Of a stretch of 64,000 nt of DNA, positions 46,873 to 59,000 are shown piece after piece; within the stretch, counting starts at the first letter, position 1, and the number at the start of each line of letters is the position of its first letter. The notes beneath the pieces are model-generated. The model ran no database searches and was not told where the DNA came from. It was given only the letters and a program-made list of their open reading frames with translations. The position numbers and the translations under genes are program-made. This stretch comes from Sarcomyxa edulis (taxonomy: Eukaryota > Basidiomycota > Agaricomycetes > Agaricales > Mycenaceae): positions 248,001 through 312,000 of the forward strand of contig QUOL01000025.1 in NCBI GenBank assembly GCA_009761415.1. Direction: 5' to 3'.

Positions 46873-48489
46873 TCATACCAGAATTTCACTGTTTGCTCCG
46901 CGCCAAAGCCATTGGGTATCCGCGGACCTATCGAGCGCGTCACTCAACCCTTCCTCTCGAAATTTTTCTAGAGTTGATTGAAGATACGACTTCGGCAACT
47001 GCATATCAAGAACCCGTAACCGCGATAACTGCCCACGATCACGTCCACCCTCCGGCTTGGTCCACCACCTCGATCGAACCAAATCCTCGACGACTTGAGG
47101 AGACACTTCAGACCTGTCACAGAACACACTCAACACTTCGAGGTTCGGTAACACAGGATCAGTCTCCTTGTACGTCAGTAACTCGAAAAAGTCGGGCCAG
47201 GTAGTCCTTGGGCAACTGTCGAGTTGAAGGCTGCGTATATTGGGGTTGGCGCAAAAGACGATTCTGAGGTCGTGTGCAAATGCTACGACATATTTTAGGT
47301 GCAAGTGTTGGAGGTTGTTACTGAAGCGGGGGTGGAGACCAAATTCGGGAAGATTTACAAACCCTTCTAGAGAACAGTCGACGTTGAGGTATTCGAGGGA
47401 GGGGAAGATGAAAAATGAGAGAAAGCGCTGGATGCGGGCGATCCCGAGGAAAAGGGTCAGTTTCGTGAGATTTTGAACGACGTAGGGGCCAACCCAATCC
47501 ATGCGTTCCAGGGGGGGTAAAATGGCCAATTCGCAGGATTCTAGAGAACTGCATTGGGTGAGTATGGTGGCGAGTTCAGAGGAACATTCGATCCCGTGAA
47601 TGGTGAGGCTCGTCAGTCTGGACCAAGGGAATGATATGTCTCGCGCATGGAGATGGCCGGCCGGCGAACGGAGAGAGAAGTGGCGAAGGTTGATTGCGGA
47701 ATTCATAATAGTCGAAGAAATTCTTCGTACATTCTCCGGGCGGGTATTTTCTAGTCGTATAGTCAAGGTTTCTAAGCATATCAGGGGAGTAGAGAACTTG
47801 TCCAGAACATACGGCGAGATCCATGACTTGAATCTCAGCGCGATGTGACGAGATCTGTAAAGGTATTTGACCAAGGGACAAAACGTGGAACAGGGTACAC
47901 GTTCCAGGTCAAGAAACATGGAGAGAGGGGTAATCTTGGCCCTGTCTAGCCAAATGCAAGGGAACTCAGCACTGGGATTCAGAAGATGTACATCGATGCC
48001 AGCCCACAAAGACGAGGTGCCTATGGCGACCTCCCTCCACAGCGAGCAAACATGGCATAGCAATAGAGGGGCGAGCTTGACGCTTGGACAAGGGAATGGC
48101 ATTTGTTCAACGACGAGCCAAAGGAATATGTCGGCCAATATTTCTGGGGGTAATTTGCGGATAGGACATAGAATGGACTTGTAGCCCTGTGCAACCCTGT
48201 GTTGTTGAGCATACTTTAACAGCATGTCCTTCAACGCAATGGCGAGACGGTCAAGGTTGTGTTCGCTATCGTCCAAGAGATCCTTCGCTAAGGTGAACTC
48301 TGAATGAGTCGGTGGTGCATTGGAGCGCAGGAGATGATTCAATGGACTAGATTCTATTTCCATATCGATGTCCTATCAGGATGGGCACCAAAGGGTTAAC
48401 TTTGAGAGTTCAAGTTGAGTTGCTAGAAAATGATGGATGCTCACCGGAGACATGAATATTTCTGGGTCAAGTCGAATGCCTCTGTCCAT
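46873..48489 (-). CDS. F-box / leucine-rich protein (full-length copy)
   Basis: Minus-strand exons 48489-48445 and 48372-46873 give 514 residues. N-terminal helix pair (FTLAKDLLDDSEHNLDRLAI, ALKDMLLKYAQQH), a common prelude in Agaricomycete F-box proteins, then the F-box (IRKLPPEILADIFLWLVVEQ...CSLWREVAIGTSSLWAGIDVHL). The rest is leucine-rich-repeat-like (NLRHFSLRSPAGHLHARDIS, LQHLHLKYV, IRSLQLDSC, LPNLEVLSVFCD). It likely recruits an unknown substrate to an SCF ubiquitin ligase. It shares a short (336 bp) divergent promoter with the DUF6535 pseudogene. The C-terminus extends about 20 residues beyond the left-arm copy. Confidence 0.8.
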
Positions 48490-48825
48490 TGTGGAATGTT
48501 AAGGATACTTGTAGCGCGTTGAATTAATTACGACGCGTCCTCGCTTGGTCCGAGTCGCTGCTTCGAGTATCGGCGAACTTGACCGTTGCCACTGACGATG
48601 AGTGGATGCAAAGTGGATGACAACCGCAAACTGAAACGAGGCCTGACTCGGAGCGTGACTGTGGCCTGGAGTTCAATCTCCGCAATGCAAGATTTAATCT
48701 CAGAAACTCCGTCAGCCTTCATAGAGATTGTCGAACGCTTGCCGACGCAAAGTCATCGCAAAGTCATCGTCTCATCGATTCATCTCTTCGAGCACTTTTG
48801 AGCAGGAACTTTCGAAGCTCTAGCG
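48490..48825. promoter_or_regulatory. Divergent intergenic region, F-box gene / DUF6535 pseudogene
   Basis: 336 bp between the start codons of two oppositely oriented genes, so it should hold both promoters. No TATA box or other clear element is visible. Confidence 0.4.
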
Positions 48826-51800
48826 ATGGATGCCAACGTCTCTCTATCAGAATCCAATTCTCGCACCGAAGTTCGCGTTGGCTGCCAAGTGGAGAATATT
48901 GGAGACACGGACCGTGACGGACTCATGTTGGTATCTTCTTCCATGCTCTTTGCTTATTCGCTTCAGAATGGAAATTCTAGTGGTGTCCCCTCGGTCTTAC
49001 ATCTCCTTCAACAGCAAGTCGTGCTTCTGCGTCAGATCAACCAACGACAAGATATTGCAGGTCAAATCCTCGATCTTTCGTCAATTCCTCGCACTCAGGC
49101 ATTCACTAGACATGTCCAGATAAACTCCTTTCTCAGATTAGATTAACGACCGTCAAGCTGCAGCTGGTGAATATCACTCTCCAATTTTGAGGGCTTGATA
49201 TAGTTACGTCTTCTCTTTTCAGATGTCTCTCGACGAGGGACTGGTCGATGGGTCTAACTCGCTTAGAAAAGGTCACGTGAATCCGAATAAGGAAGTTCCT
49301 CAATCTGTTCCTTCATACCTTGCCTGAATATCTCTGAAGTATATAGCGACCTTGAGGTAGATCTTAGGGCTTCATAAAATAGATAAAGGTACCCAGAATT
49401 GGATGCTATTTTTTTCCTGGCTCCATGTTGCTTGAAATGACACAAATTATTGATTAACTGGTGTGCCCCAGGCTTGTAGTGCTTCCGAAAACTACTTTAA
49501 GTCTTTGTATTTCTCTATAATAATCTCACAGTGGTATATGTATTTCTATCGTTCTTCTCTAATTTTTTCAGATCGGGAAAAGCCCTCGGGCCTCCCCAAA
49601 AATCAGGGACTGCGAAGATGCCTGGAGCTCTTACCATATTGAGGTTTCGGATCACCGAAAATATCGCTATATTTGGGGCTACAACCGGCCGAGACGGGAC
49701 AATATCCTGTTATGGAGTGATTATGTAATTTGTGCCTGATCTGACTTAGACCCATCGACCCCGTCCCCGTCTCTCGACAGGCCATACCGTCTGTCCCTGG
49801 TGCCTGGAATCCATTATTGACCTCTGCATTAAACTCTATCGAGCCGGTGGTCGATCGTTGGCGAGGTAGTATCGATGTACTTCTGGTTTTCGTGAGTGTA
49901 TGTGCTTGAGAGTCTCGGGGCAGGCGTTGATCCATCTCAAGATTGGCCTATTCTCTGCAATTGTGGCGTCATTCTTTGTGGATTCAGTGGAGAGACTTAA
50001 CCCAGACGAAACCAGTAGGACCAATGAATCACTTGCGAATCTCACCGAGATTACTATTCAAATCAGTGGCATACAGGCCTCACAGCTCAACATTGCTGTT
50101 CCGGATGTCTTCAGTCCAGATCCTTCAGATGTCCGCGTCAATGTATATTGGTCTCTTGCCCTGGTCATCAGTGTAAGCTCAATCATACTCTCTCGAGACC
50201 CAATCTCTTATGTGGTCATCCATTCTCAGGTATCAGTAGCGACACTGGCGGTTTCTGGTCGCGCTTTTCTCTCGATGTTGACAAAATCCTCCAACGTCAA
50301 GCCTCGCGAAAAACTTGTCGATATCTACCGACGCTCGGAACAAGCCTTACTTATACTTGGCCCTGCGTTGAATACTCTTCCCATTGTTCTCACTATCTCT
50401 GTTGTGCTCTTCCTCGTCGGCCTTCTCGACACTATATTCTCTGCTGCTTTACAATCAGGAGATTCTATGGGCCCAATTATAGCCGCTGCATCACTAGCAA
50501 CTGCTACCGTTCTTTTGGTCGGGGCGGCGTTCATATTCTCCGTAGTTCATGCCTACACTCATCCAGAAACTTCGCCTTTTCGCACTCCCTTGTCGCAGTT
50601 GATTTTTAGTCTATCTGACCGTATCCGGTCACTTCGGTATTGGCGACCTACCTCGCATATGAATCAATACAATGACTTCAATCCAGAAGCGTGCTTCAGC
50701 GAAGAGGAAAAGCCGGACTGGGACGACGATCGATATCTTCCCGTTGAGGATCGTGTGTACCATGCAACACTCCAGGATACTCACGACGACGACGCACTTG
50801 ACCGAGCTGCTGCTGCTCTTCCTTCGATATGCGAAAGTCTCCACACGAGAAAGAACTTTCTTCGGGGAAAATATACGTCGAGTCCAAATGACACTAGACT
50901 CAGGACGATGCTTTCGAGTTTGGAGGTGAAATCGTTAATCCATCTGCTATCACCTGACGCTAGTTATCGGTGTAATGTGACAGCGGCAGAGTGCGTATTG
51001 AGGCTCAACAGTCTCCCGACCGGTCGGTAAGTGATCAGATTTTTGGAGTGTCGATCAAACAACTCATTTTCAGATCCCATGTACAGTTCCAAGATTCAAT
51101 TATGTAGTGCGTCTTTGAGACATGATCTCCTAATTGCGTTATACGAGGCTGCCCGCAATGAATTCAGTTGTTTGAATGGTGCCAACCCATGGTCCCCCGT
51201 TTTAATCAAGGCCTTTGCGGCCCTCGTCCACCCCTACCGAAGGCCTGGAGAAGAACCCAACTCGTACATCATTGACATGTTGAATTCTCCATACATCTCA
51301 TTCTCGAACTCGGACGACCTTCCCGCATACCCAGAGGATGTGGGAGACATGACCATTGCATTGACCTTCTCGACTCTGGCTCAAGCAGCTCACTGGGAAT
51401 ATCATATAGTTTCTGAACGTAGCGATATCCTTTCGGGGGGATTTACGACTCAATTGGTGGATGTGTCGATTCTCAAATTGTTAGGCCCCCGGGAGATGTC
51501 TTTGAACCAGGTCAATTCTTTGACTGCAACTAGGTGTCTCTGCTTATGGTCTAGACGTGACACTTTCTCCACAAAGTACACCCCCTTCCTCCAGGCGTTC
51601 CCCAAGGCTCTCATCCCTGGTGTCGTTCGGTGGATATGGTCGGCGAGTCCGCCGCAGACCGAAGATCTACGCATAATCCTCTCCTCTTCCAAGTCTTCCT
51701 TCCACTTCTCTCAGATCCTAGAGGAGCTAATACGCGTAATAGAAATTCGACAGACTTGGCAGCACTTCGATACCCGCTTCCTGATCCTCTTTATACTCCC

Positions 51801-52692
51801 ACCATCTGAAAACCAAACTCGACCATCCACTGCTTCTTCTCCGACTCTGATAGAAACGGTATCTCATCTTGGGGGTCACTTCCGTATTCACCGCAATGGT
51901 CCTACAATCCAAGACTATTCTATCCACCTCCACACCGCGTGCAACTACGCTTTCTCGGCTTTGTTCGAGATGTTGTGTCAACATTGCCAGACACGATCTC
52001 TAGAGATGAACTCTGATGAAGCTGTCGATGATGCGCTTCAACATATCCTAGGGCCCCGTGGACAGGACGCGTCTGTTAGATCTCTTGATATAGAAGTTTC
52101 TCTATCGAAGTGGGATGGAAGGAGTATCTTTACGTCGGATGCCATTCCAGAGGTATCGCGGTAACATTTCATCGCTGCCATTATCCGCTGGTTATGGAAT
52201 CGTGAGTCGACGATCGGTGATGTCTCTGGACACGTCGATAGTTTGGCGGCGGCACTCGACACAAATCATTACGGTTTTGTTGGCAGTTATCACTGTTTTG
52301 CCAATGTCGTGATAGCGCTCGTTGTTCACTTCGAGCAAAGTTCAACTGGAAGACTCGAGCTGGTCTTTTCTATCATGGAAAACCTCCGTATCGATCCCCG
52401 GAAATACGGACATTATGCTCTCTCCCTAACTAGCGCTCTGCTTGAGTTCATTCAAGTCAACACCAAAGCTCGGTCAAGCAATCTTCCGCTTCCGAGAGAA
52501 CAGGCGTGCAGACTTGTGAACACATACGACTTTTTGAGTCATCTTGATCCCGGGGATTATAGTTTGGAGCCGACAGATAATGCTGGAGCAGATGTATGTC
52601 GCGTTCTTCAGGTGGCTTGTGGCAGGATCTATATGGTAATTGATCTTGCATATACGAAGGTTTTGAATGCCACTGACGTGCTTGTATCGTGA
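48826..52692 (+). pseudogene. DUF6535 long-form gene, disrupted
   Basis: Paralog of the minus-strand gene at 10269-14136. Recognisable pieces: a start exon with VPSVLHLLQQQVVLLRQINQ; DVSRQ at 49223-49236; AWNPLLTSALNS through DVLLVF (about 49779-49895); the membrane core at 49943-50171 and 50231-51022 (GLFSAIVASFFVDSVERL, LPIVLTISVVLFLVGLLD, AAASLATATVLLVGAAFI); and the long helical tail from 51074 on. The gene is broken twice. A 534-bp element (49235-49768) sits in the exon after DVSR, and an in-frame TAA at 52162-52164 interrupts ...AIPEVSR-stop-HFIAAIIRWLW, where the intact paralog reads on. The tail continues in the same frame to a stop at 52690-52692. Intron positions match the intact copy, including the phase-1 donor GTCGGT at 51023. 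Confidence 0.8.
49225..49778. mobile_element. Small non-autonomous TIR element (MITE-like) with 10-bp target duplication
   Basis: GTCTCTCGAC occurs at 49225-49234 and again at 49769-49778. Between them lie 534 bp whose ends are imperfect inverted repeats of about 24 bp sharing TCGATGGGTCTAA (49244-49256; reverse complement near 49747-49759), with outer GGGAC on both ends. Removing the insert and one target copy restores the frame DVSRQAIPSVPGAWNPLL, which lines up with DVSRQALQSV...AWNPLL in the intact paralog. No transposase frame is present. A target duplication of 9-11 bp is usual for Mutator-like elements, so that superfamily is the first guess. No second copy was seen in the window. Confidence 0.8.
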
Positions 52693-52988
52693 GGGTCTGA
52701 CTCCCTTGGACCCAAGAGAGAGTTGTTACTAGTAGAAAATACTGTAGACGTTCTCTGAGTCTTAGAAGCGATTTGATTTCGAATGAAAGAGATAATTTCA
52801 ATCAGGCCTGGGCAGATGAGTACTCAATGAATGCTGAGTGCTGGATCTCGGCCAAATTTGCGTGCCCATGCTCGTCGGGCCAGTTTACGCCAGTTTACTC
52901 CGCCAGATATCGATCACCCTGCAATAATTCCTCTCCAGCACCATCGTAGCTCGTCCCTTACACTTGGGAACACCGATCACGCCGAGCA

Positions 52989-54703
52989 ATGCATCGATGT
53001 CTAGAAATCTCTGATATCGTTACTCCCATTGTCCGGTTCGTACTGAACGACGTCAGCGATAAGCTCCCGTCGCCAATCAGCTGCAGCACTCAGAACTTGA
53101 AGTCCGTTCTCTCATTGGCGTTGACATGCCGTACCTTGCTGGAGCCATCGATGGATGTTCTATGGTCCAGACAAACATCGTTAAGACCTCTATTGTCGTG
53201 TTTCCCACCCGACGTATGCAGTATTTGGGCTTCACGGGAGGGGATCATAGGATTTGTAGGTGTGCCGCCGCCATCTTTTGATCCAACGTTCATATTTCTT
53301 TTTGTATATGAACATAGCACTTCACGAAGGTACCGATTCCACGAGATTGGGACAGAGTGATTATTTATGCTCGACGAATCATGTTGCTGTGGCATGAGGA
53401 TGGTTGCAGTACTCCGCTTCCAACGGTCGAAGAAGGCTCTATCTTCACATTCCTAAGCATGTATCGCCCTCCTACTATCTCTACCATTTTCCCCAAGCTT
53501 CAAGGCTTACATTGCGGAAGCATTGATATGGCGACTCACATTCACATATTCCTTGGCCCGCGACTCGAGTACTTCTCGCTTTCTACTAAACAAGGCGCGC
53601 CCTTGTCGTGGCAAAAAACATTGCTTCGAATGTTCACAACTATCTCGTACATGTCTCCCCCTATCCACGAGATGTCCTTATCTGGCCCTGTAATCGATAA
53701 CTCCTCAGACATGGACACAGAGTTCTCCGATATGGTATCGTCACTTCCATATCTCCGTTCTCTCACGTTCAGTGCTCATCCCATCTCTCTGACGTCTTTG
53801 GCTCTTCTCTCGATATACAGAAATCTAAAGGAGCTACATATACACTCGATAATCGAATTCGAGCCTGTAGTCGGCGCCCGTGCACTTCCAGTTTCCCCTG
53901 GATTTCCATCCCTCGTCAACTTGTCGGTGGTGATACCTTCTATCGATCGTTTCCCTCGATTGATGGATCACATTGCATCCAATGAATTGCGTCGTCTCAC
54001 CGTCTCTCTGACCTCTGTACCTGGAGAACTGTCTCTTATACGAGCAATCCATACACTAACAACACAACCATGTCCTGACCAGTTGACAGAACTGGAATTT
54101 TCTGACACAATAGACGGCCTTGTTTCCACAACGATGATCACAACGCATACGCTAAGACCCCTCCTCGTATTCGGAAAGCTCCATCGCGTGATTATCCGCG
54201 TTTGCTGTTTATACAACCTCAATGACTCTCTGATTCGAGACATGGCATCAGCGTGGCCCTCTTTGGAGATCCTCGAACTCCTCGCATCACAACCCAGACA
54301 GCCTTACAAATTTCAGAGCGAAGTCACTATTGCGGGACTCATTCCCCTATCTATCCATTGCCCGAGGCTCATCAATCTCGCCATCGCTTTCGATGCAAGG
54401 CAGATTCCTGTTCTGGATGACGAACGATTATTTCAAGGTCGTCTGCACCACCTCTCAAGTCTCGCGGTAGGAAATTCGCCCATCAGCGCACCGCTACAAG
54501 TCGCCATGTTTCTCTCATGTTTGTTTGGCGCTACGCGTATAACCTCGTGGGATACGGAGTCTGTGGGTCGCCGCACGAAGGAAGCGCGGTGGATGGAAGT
54601 TCGGAATATCATTGCCCATTTTGCCCAGGTGAGACGACAAGAGAGAGAGTATAGGTTCCGGTCTGGGGCAACCAGGAACGAGGTCATCGTTGATCGTAAA
54701 TGA
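52989..54703 (+). CDS. F-box-type protein of the Agaricomycete family
   Basis: Two exons, 52989-53255 and 53330-54703, give 546 residues. The start MHRCLEISDIVTPIVRFV, then ALTCRTLLEPSMDVLWSRQTSLRPLLSC, is the typical F-box-like N-terminus of this family. The splice at GTAGGT (53256) to ACGAAG (53329) yields PRDWDRVIIYARRIMLL, the family's conserved segment after the F-box. The C-terminal ~430 residues are leucine-rich (LEYFSLST, LRSLTFSAHPI, LKELHIHS, LVNLSVVIPS). Likely an SCF substrate receptor; the target is unknown. It is only distantly related to the F-box pair of the duplication. Confidence 0.75.
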
Positions 54704-56067
54704 GCTGCAGGGAACAGAAGCAGATAAACGGAGGCAGATATTTCTCTGTATTTTTTGTTCGGATATACTCGATATACGACATTTGTCCGCTCACCGTATG
54801 TATAAGCAATCTTGACGATGCACAGCGCAGCGATCGGATTGTCTGGTATGCACGGTCAAATCAATATACCTTCGTTTGTTGATTTGAACCCCACGAGAGC
54901 AAGGGTCCAGGTATGTAATATTGGCTGCCGTACGGTTCGAGATGAAATAATTTCGCAAGCCCACCTCCATAAAGTTCGGCTTTTGGAATGGCTAAACGAC
55001 GACGATGCTCTCAGGCAGGAGCTTCAACAAGGGAGTGAAGAGACGCCGTCAGTAGCCACGCGAATCGACCTTCTGGTCCAGAAAGTCGCGCAGAATAAAA
55101 AGGACTTGGTCCAAGGGCTCGCTCAGACTGAAAAATCCCGCACACGAAAGTGTTACGTGCCGTCGAATCTTTATTTCTCTCCGTGGTTAGATTCTGAACT
55201 CGTTGAGGCGATTTTAGACAAGAATACAGGGAGGTGCGAGGACCATCGCCAGCCTCGTGTCAGCGGAAGCACGCCACCCGGGATATCTATCGAACTCTAG
55301 GGCAGAGAGCTTGGAGGAAGTAGATGCTTTCCGTTCCGAGGTCAATGATATATATTCAGAAGAAAAAGTACATATGGAAAGAGACTGACGACTTTTTCGT
55401 CCGAGGGTCCGAACAATGTGATTATCTGTGATTGCACTGCGGTTTTGGGACTTGGAAAGATTCAACGATGCAGGAACGTCCATAGCCTGTGATTGTAAAC
55501 CCCCAATTCGGAGGAGACAGTATCGCCCAGATGTTTCCATGAGGCGCGAGATTGGGCAAGAACGGATTGATCATCAGGGTGGGGAATCGTTTTCAGCGAG
55601 TACACCTCCTCGGGATGTCATTCCCTGCAGAATTTACCGTTCCAGAAGCATTAACATGTCCTGGCATGTGTACTGCACGCGATGGACCTGTTGCACGCCG
55701 CAGCCTGACAATCGCTCATCAGAGAAGTCAGATTGTATGTGCGACGCGGCTCGACGAGTTGACGGCTAGATTGACGCAGAGATACTTGTTGCTGAGGACA
55801 TCTATGACCGATGGAATGCTAAGAGATTGGACGTCGTCTTGATTGTCCGAGTTGCCTATCTGTATCGTCCCGAACTGAGCTTCGCCAGTAGCCTAGTCTC
55901 CGGGTCAGCGTGAACTCCTATCCTCGCAAACGATGAAAGATTAGATCGAATTGTCGGTTTCTGCTGTGGACGAGCGCTAGATGGGCGTCAAGATGGAAGT
56001 TAGAGATGAAGGAGTGCGCGCCAGTCGCGCGTGTTTTGAATATTTTTTTAGTGCAACTCTTGCTGTG
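54704..56067. other. Intergenic with unassigned open frames
   Basis: Apart from the hypothetical frame at 54812-55300, a frame at 55552-55842 (Arg/Leu-rich) is open but has no features I recognise. They may be exons of one unrecognised gene; no convincing splice join was found. Confidence 0.35.
54812..55300 (+). CDS. Hypothetical protein, helical
   Basis: Single open frame of 162 codons. The middle is clearly helical and charged (EIISQAHLHKVRLLEWLNDD, ALRQELQQGSEE, RIDLLVQKVAQNKKDLVQGL), and the C-terminus is Pro/Ser-rich. No domain, paralog or splice evidence, so it may be part of a larger gene or not coding at all. Confidence 0.3.
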   Translation: MTMHSAAIGLSGMHGQINIPSFVDLNPTRARVQVCNIGCRTVRDEIISQAHLHKVRLLEWLNDDDALRQELQQGSEETPSVATRIDLLVQKVAQNKKDLVQGLAQTEKSRTRKCYVPSNLYFSPWLDSELVEAILDKNTGRCEDHRQPRVSGSTPPGISIEL

Positions 56068-59000
56068 ATGTCTCTGGTCCCTCCTGAAATTACAGCTGAA
56101 GTCACTCAAATCCTCTCCAACCTCGTTCTAGGAGACAATGCAATTCGAGCCAGGTCAGTGATAAATATATTCTAGCTGATACTGTACTGATTTTGTGCTG
56201 CAGTGCTGAAAAAGCAGTCAATGAACGACTTGCTCAAACGCCCCAGGTGTATCTCGTAGCCCTGGCCCAGTTTGCTATAGCTGCAGACACCAGTCTCATG
56301 AGATCTTTCTCTCTCGTTCTCTTACGCCGTCTCCTCTTTCGAACGAGCTCATCTCCACCACTTTACGACCATCTCCCAACTCCCACTATATCCACCTTGC
56401 AATCCCTCCTCCTCCATTCTCTCCAGAATGAACCAGCTCAAGTCGTACGCCGTACATCCGTAGATACAGTCTGCGATTTCGCAAATTGTTCCATGAATCG
56501 CGGTAGACCATGGCACGCACTCCAAGCTCTAGCTTTCGCAATGACAAGCGCTGGAATCGATGCCAATTCCACAGCGGATCTCCCCATACTCCCTCCCCCT
56601 TCTCCTTCAAGTAACGGCGGTCTGTCTCTCCAGATGCCATCCACCCCATCCCAGAATGCTAGTACCAGCCAGCCATCTACCCATGCCATCCACCTTCGCG
56701 AAAGTGCTTATCGCATCTTTGCAGGATGTCCCATGCTCATCATGGACCTACAGACAAACGCTGTCCTTGATGTCCTTGCCAAGGGTTTGAGGGATCCGTG
56801 TGTACAGGTGAGTCTCATATAAGCTATATCCTTTGAACAACGACCGACACCCGAGCCCAGGTCCGTCATTCGGCGCTGAAGGCTTCGGTTTCGTACCTAC
56901 AAGCATGCGACCCCACGACGTCTCAGCTATCACAATCTTTGCCGCTAATGCACCCTATGCTCGAGACGCTTACTCTAGGTTCAGATAATACAGATGGAGG
57001 GGCGGTAGATACAGCTGCAGGTCAGTCCCATCGTATTTCTTTAGTTGACCGAAATTGTAGCAAAGAAAATCGTCCGAAACTCGAGATATTGCTGCCATCT
57101 TCAGTCAACCTGAATTTTTACATTTTATTGCGACTAACTGTTCTTCTACTGCAGCTCAAACAGAATCCCTTCAAACACTAACCCCACTGACGACCTCTCA
57201 TCCCACTCTCTTCGCACCACATCTCAACGCCCTACTCTCTTTCTTACCTCAGCTGATTCTGCCAGTACAAGATTGGGACTGTGGGCCTACCCCGACGGTA
57301 GGGAAACCGTTCCCTGTCGGAGGAGCTGCGACTGCGAATGGGAGCGGAGGCGCAGGCGGAACGAGACAAGGAGCCTTCGTATTCCCGCCTCCTTCTCAGT
57401 CGAGGAGTCCAGGGCATAATGAGTGCGTCGCTGCGCCCCTCTTCTTATTAGCTCTGTCACTCATTATTTGTGTTTGGCAGTCCTCCAACACCTCCATCGT
57501 CATTACCGTCATCTTCATCCTCATTTGCAGCCGCGCAGACGTTACGTCTAACCGCTCTCGAATTCATGTTATCGATCTCGGAAGCGCGTCCGAGTATGGT
57601 CAGGAAAGTCGATGGGTGGGTTGGTGTTCTCGTCAGAGCGTGTTTGGAAGGTATGGGTGAGCCTGGGGACGGAGATGGAGACGGGGAAGTCAGGAATGAG
57701 GAGGAGGAGACGAGGGAGTGGTGTGACGATGATGCGAGTCGCGCCTTGGCATCTTATTACTGTGACTGACTTTTTTCTCCATAGCCGAACGACTCGAACT
57801 CTACTATCGATGCTGATACAGCGTCCCCAGCGCTATATGAGCAAGCTCTCGATCGGCTGGCGTGTGCGCTGGGCGGACGCAGTGTATTGCCTCCTGCATT
57901 CCAATACATCCCGAGTATGATGGCCAGTTTCGATTGGAGAGTGCGTAGTGCTGGGTTGATGGCCATCGCCGCTATCGCTGAAGGTACAGGCAAGGTGCGT
58001 CAGGCTCACGTTCAGCAGAGTATCGTTCTTTACCCCCGTGTTCCAGGTGATGCAGAACGAACTAGGAAAAGTCGTCGAGTGGGTCATTTCTCCCCCCATT
58101 TTCCCGACTTTCCTCGGGATTTCATTTTATTTCGTCGTGTTTATGATGGTATAGCTTGGTCACTCCCATGTTCAGAGATCCACATCCGCGTGTGAGATAT
58201 GCGGCTTGTCAGTGTGTGTGAGTTGTACCCCTTGTCTTTATGTGGACACTGGGTGACCTTGATTGTTCTAGCGGTCAATTGTGTACAGATCTAGAGGTTG
58301 TCCCACACACTTGTTTTTCGTGCTCGCCAAATTGATGTGGTTTATTAGGAAATCATTCAAGAGAAATATCATCAGCAACTTTTCGGTGTTCTCATCCCCA
58401 CTCTTGAGGATCCCGAACCGAGGTGCGTCCCTTCGAGTTCTCGACAGTAATTTCTGCTCATGCGTTCGCACAGGGTTCACGCGCATGCAGCGGCAGCCCT
58501 CATTAATTTCTGTGAAGGCGTAGAACGCGACACGCTACTTCCGTACTTAGATCCCATCGTCGAACGTCTCCTCAAACTCCTCAACCCACCCGGCGATCCT
58601 GCCCTCGTTCGTCGGTATGTTCAAGAACAGGCGATCACGACGTTGGCGATGGTCGCAGACGCGAGTGAAACCACGTTTGGCAAAGTACGTCCTTGTGTTG
58701 AGATCTTGTATTTCCGATACCAATAACTTCGAATAGCATTATCCTGCTATCATGCCATTACTGCTGACGGTATTGCGAAATGCAGACGGTCCTGACTATC
58801 GCAAACTCAGAGTCAAGGCGATGGAATGTGCTGGTTTGATAGGTTCGCTCGCACCATTCTTCCGTTTGTGCTCGCTGATGCAAGCCATTCCTCTAGCTAT
58901 TGCTGTCGGACGAGAGGTGTTCAGACCTGACGCCAACACCCTTGTCGAACTACTCATGCGCATTCAGAGTACGTATATTCACTATGTCTGTGCTGTGATT

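Larger units (their letters stand above)
45561..48520. repeat. Inverted segmental duplication, right arm
   Basis: Reverse-complement counterpart of 33437-36254. Order from outside in: F-box gene, ~330 bp intergenic, SDR gene, all on the minus strand. The inner edge lies at about 45561, where similarity stops just past the SDR stop codon. Both genes in this arm are intact, so this arm preserves the ancestral state better. Confidence 0.85.

Noticed and set aside
50172..50230. Extra membrane-protein segment read through an intron in the DUF6535 pseudogene
   Set aside because: The stretch is open by chance (59 bp flanked by GTAAGC and CTCAG); the intact paralog has an intron at the same place.
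55552..55842. 97-codon frame as an exon of a gene with 54812-55300
   Set aside because: Plausible composition, but no donor/acceptor pair joins the two in phase without stops.
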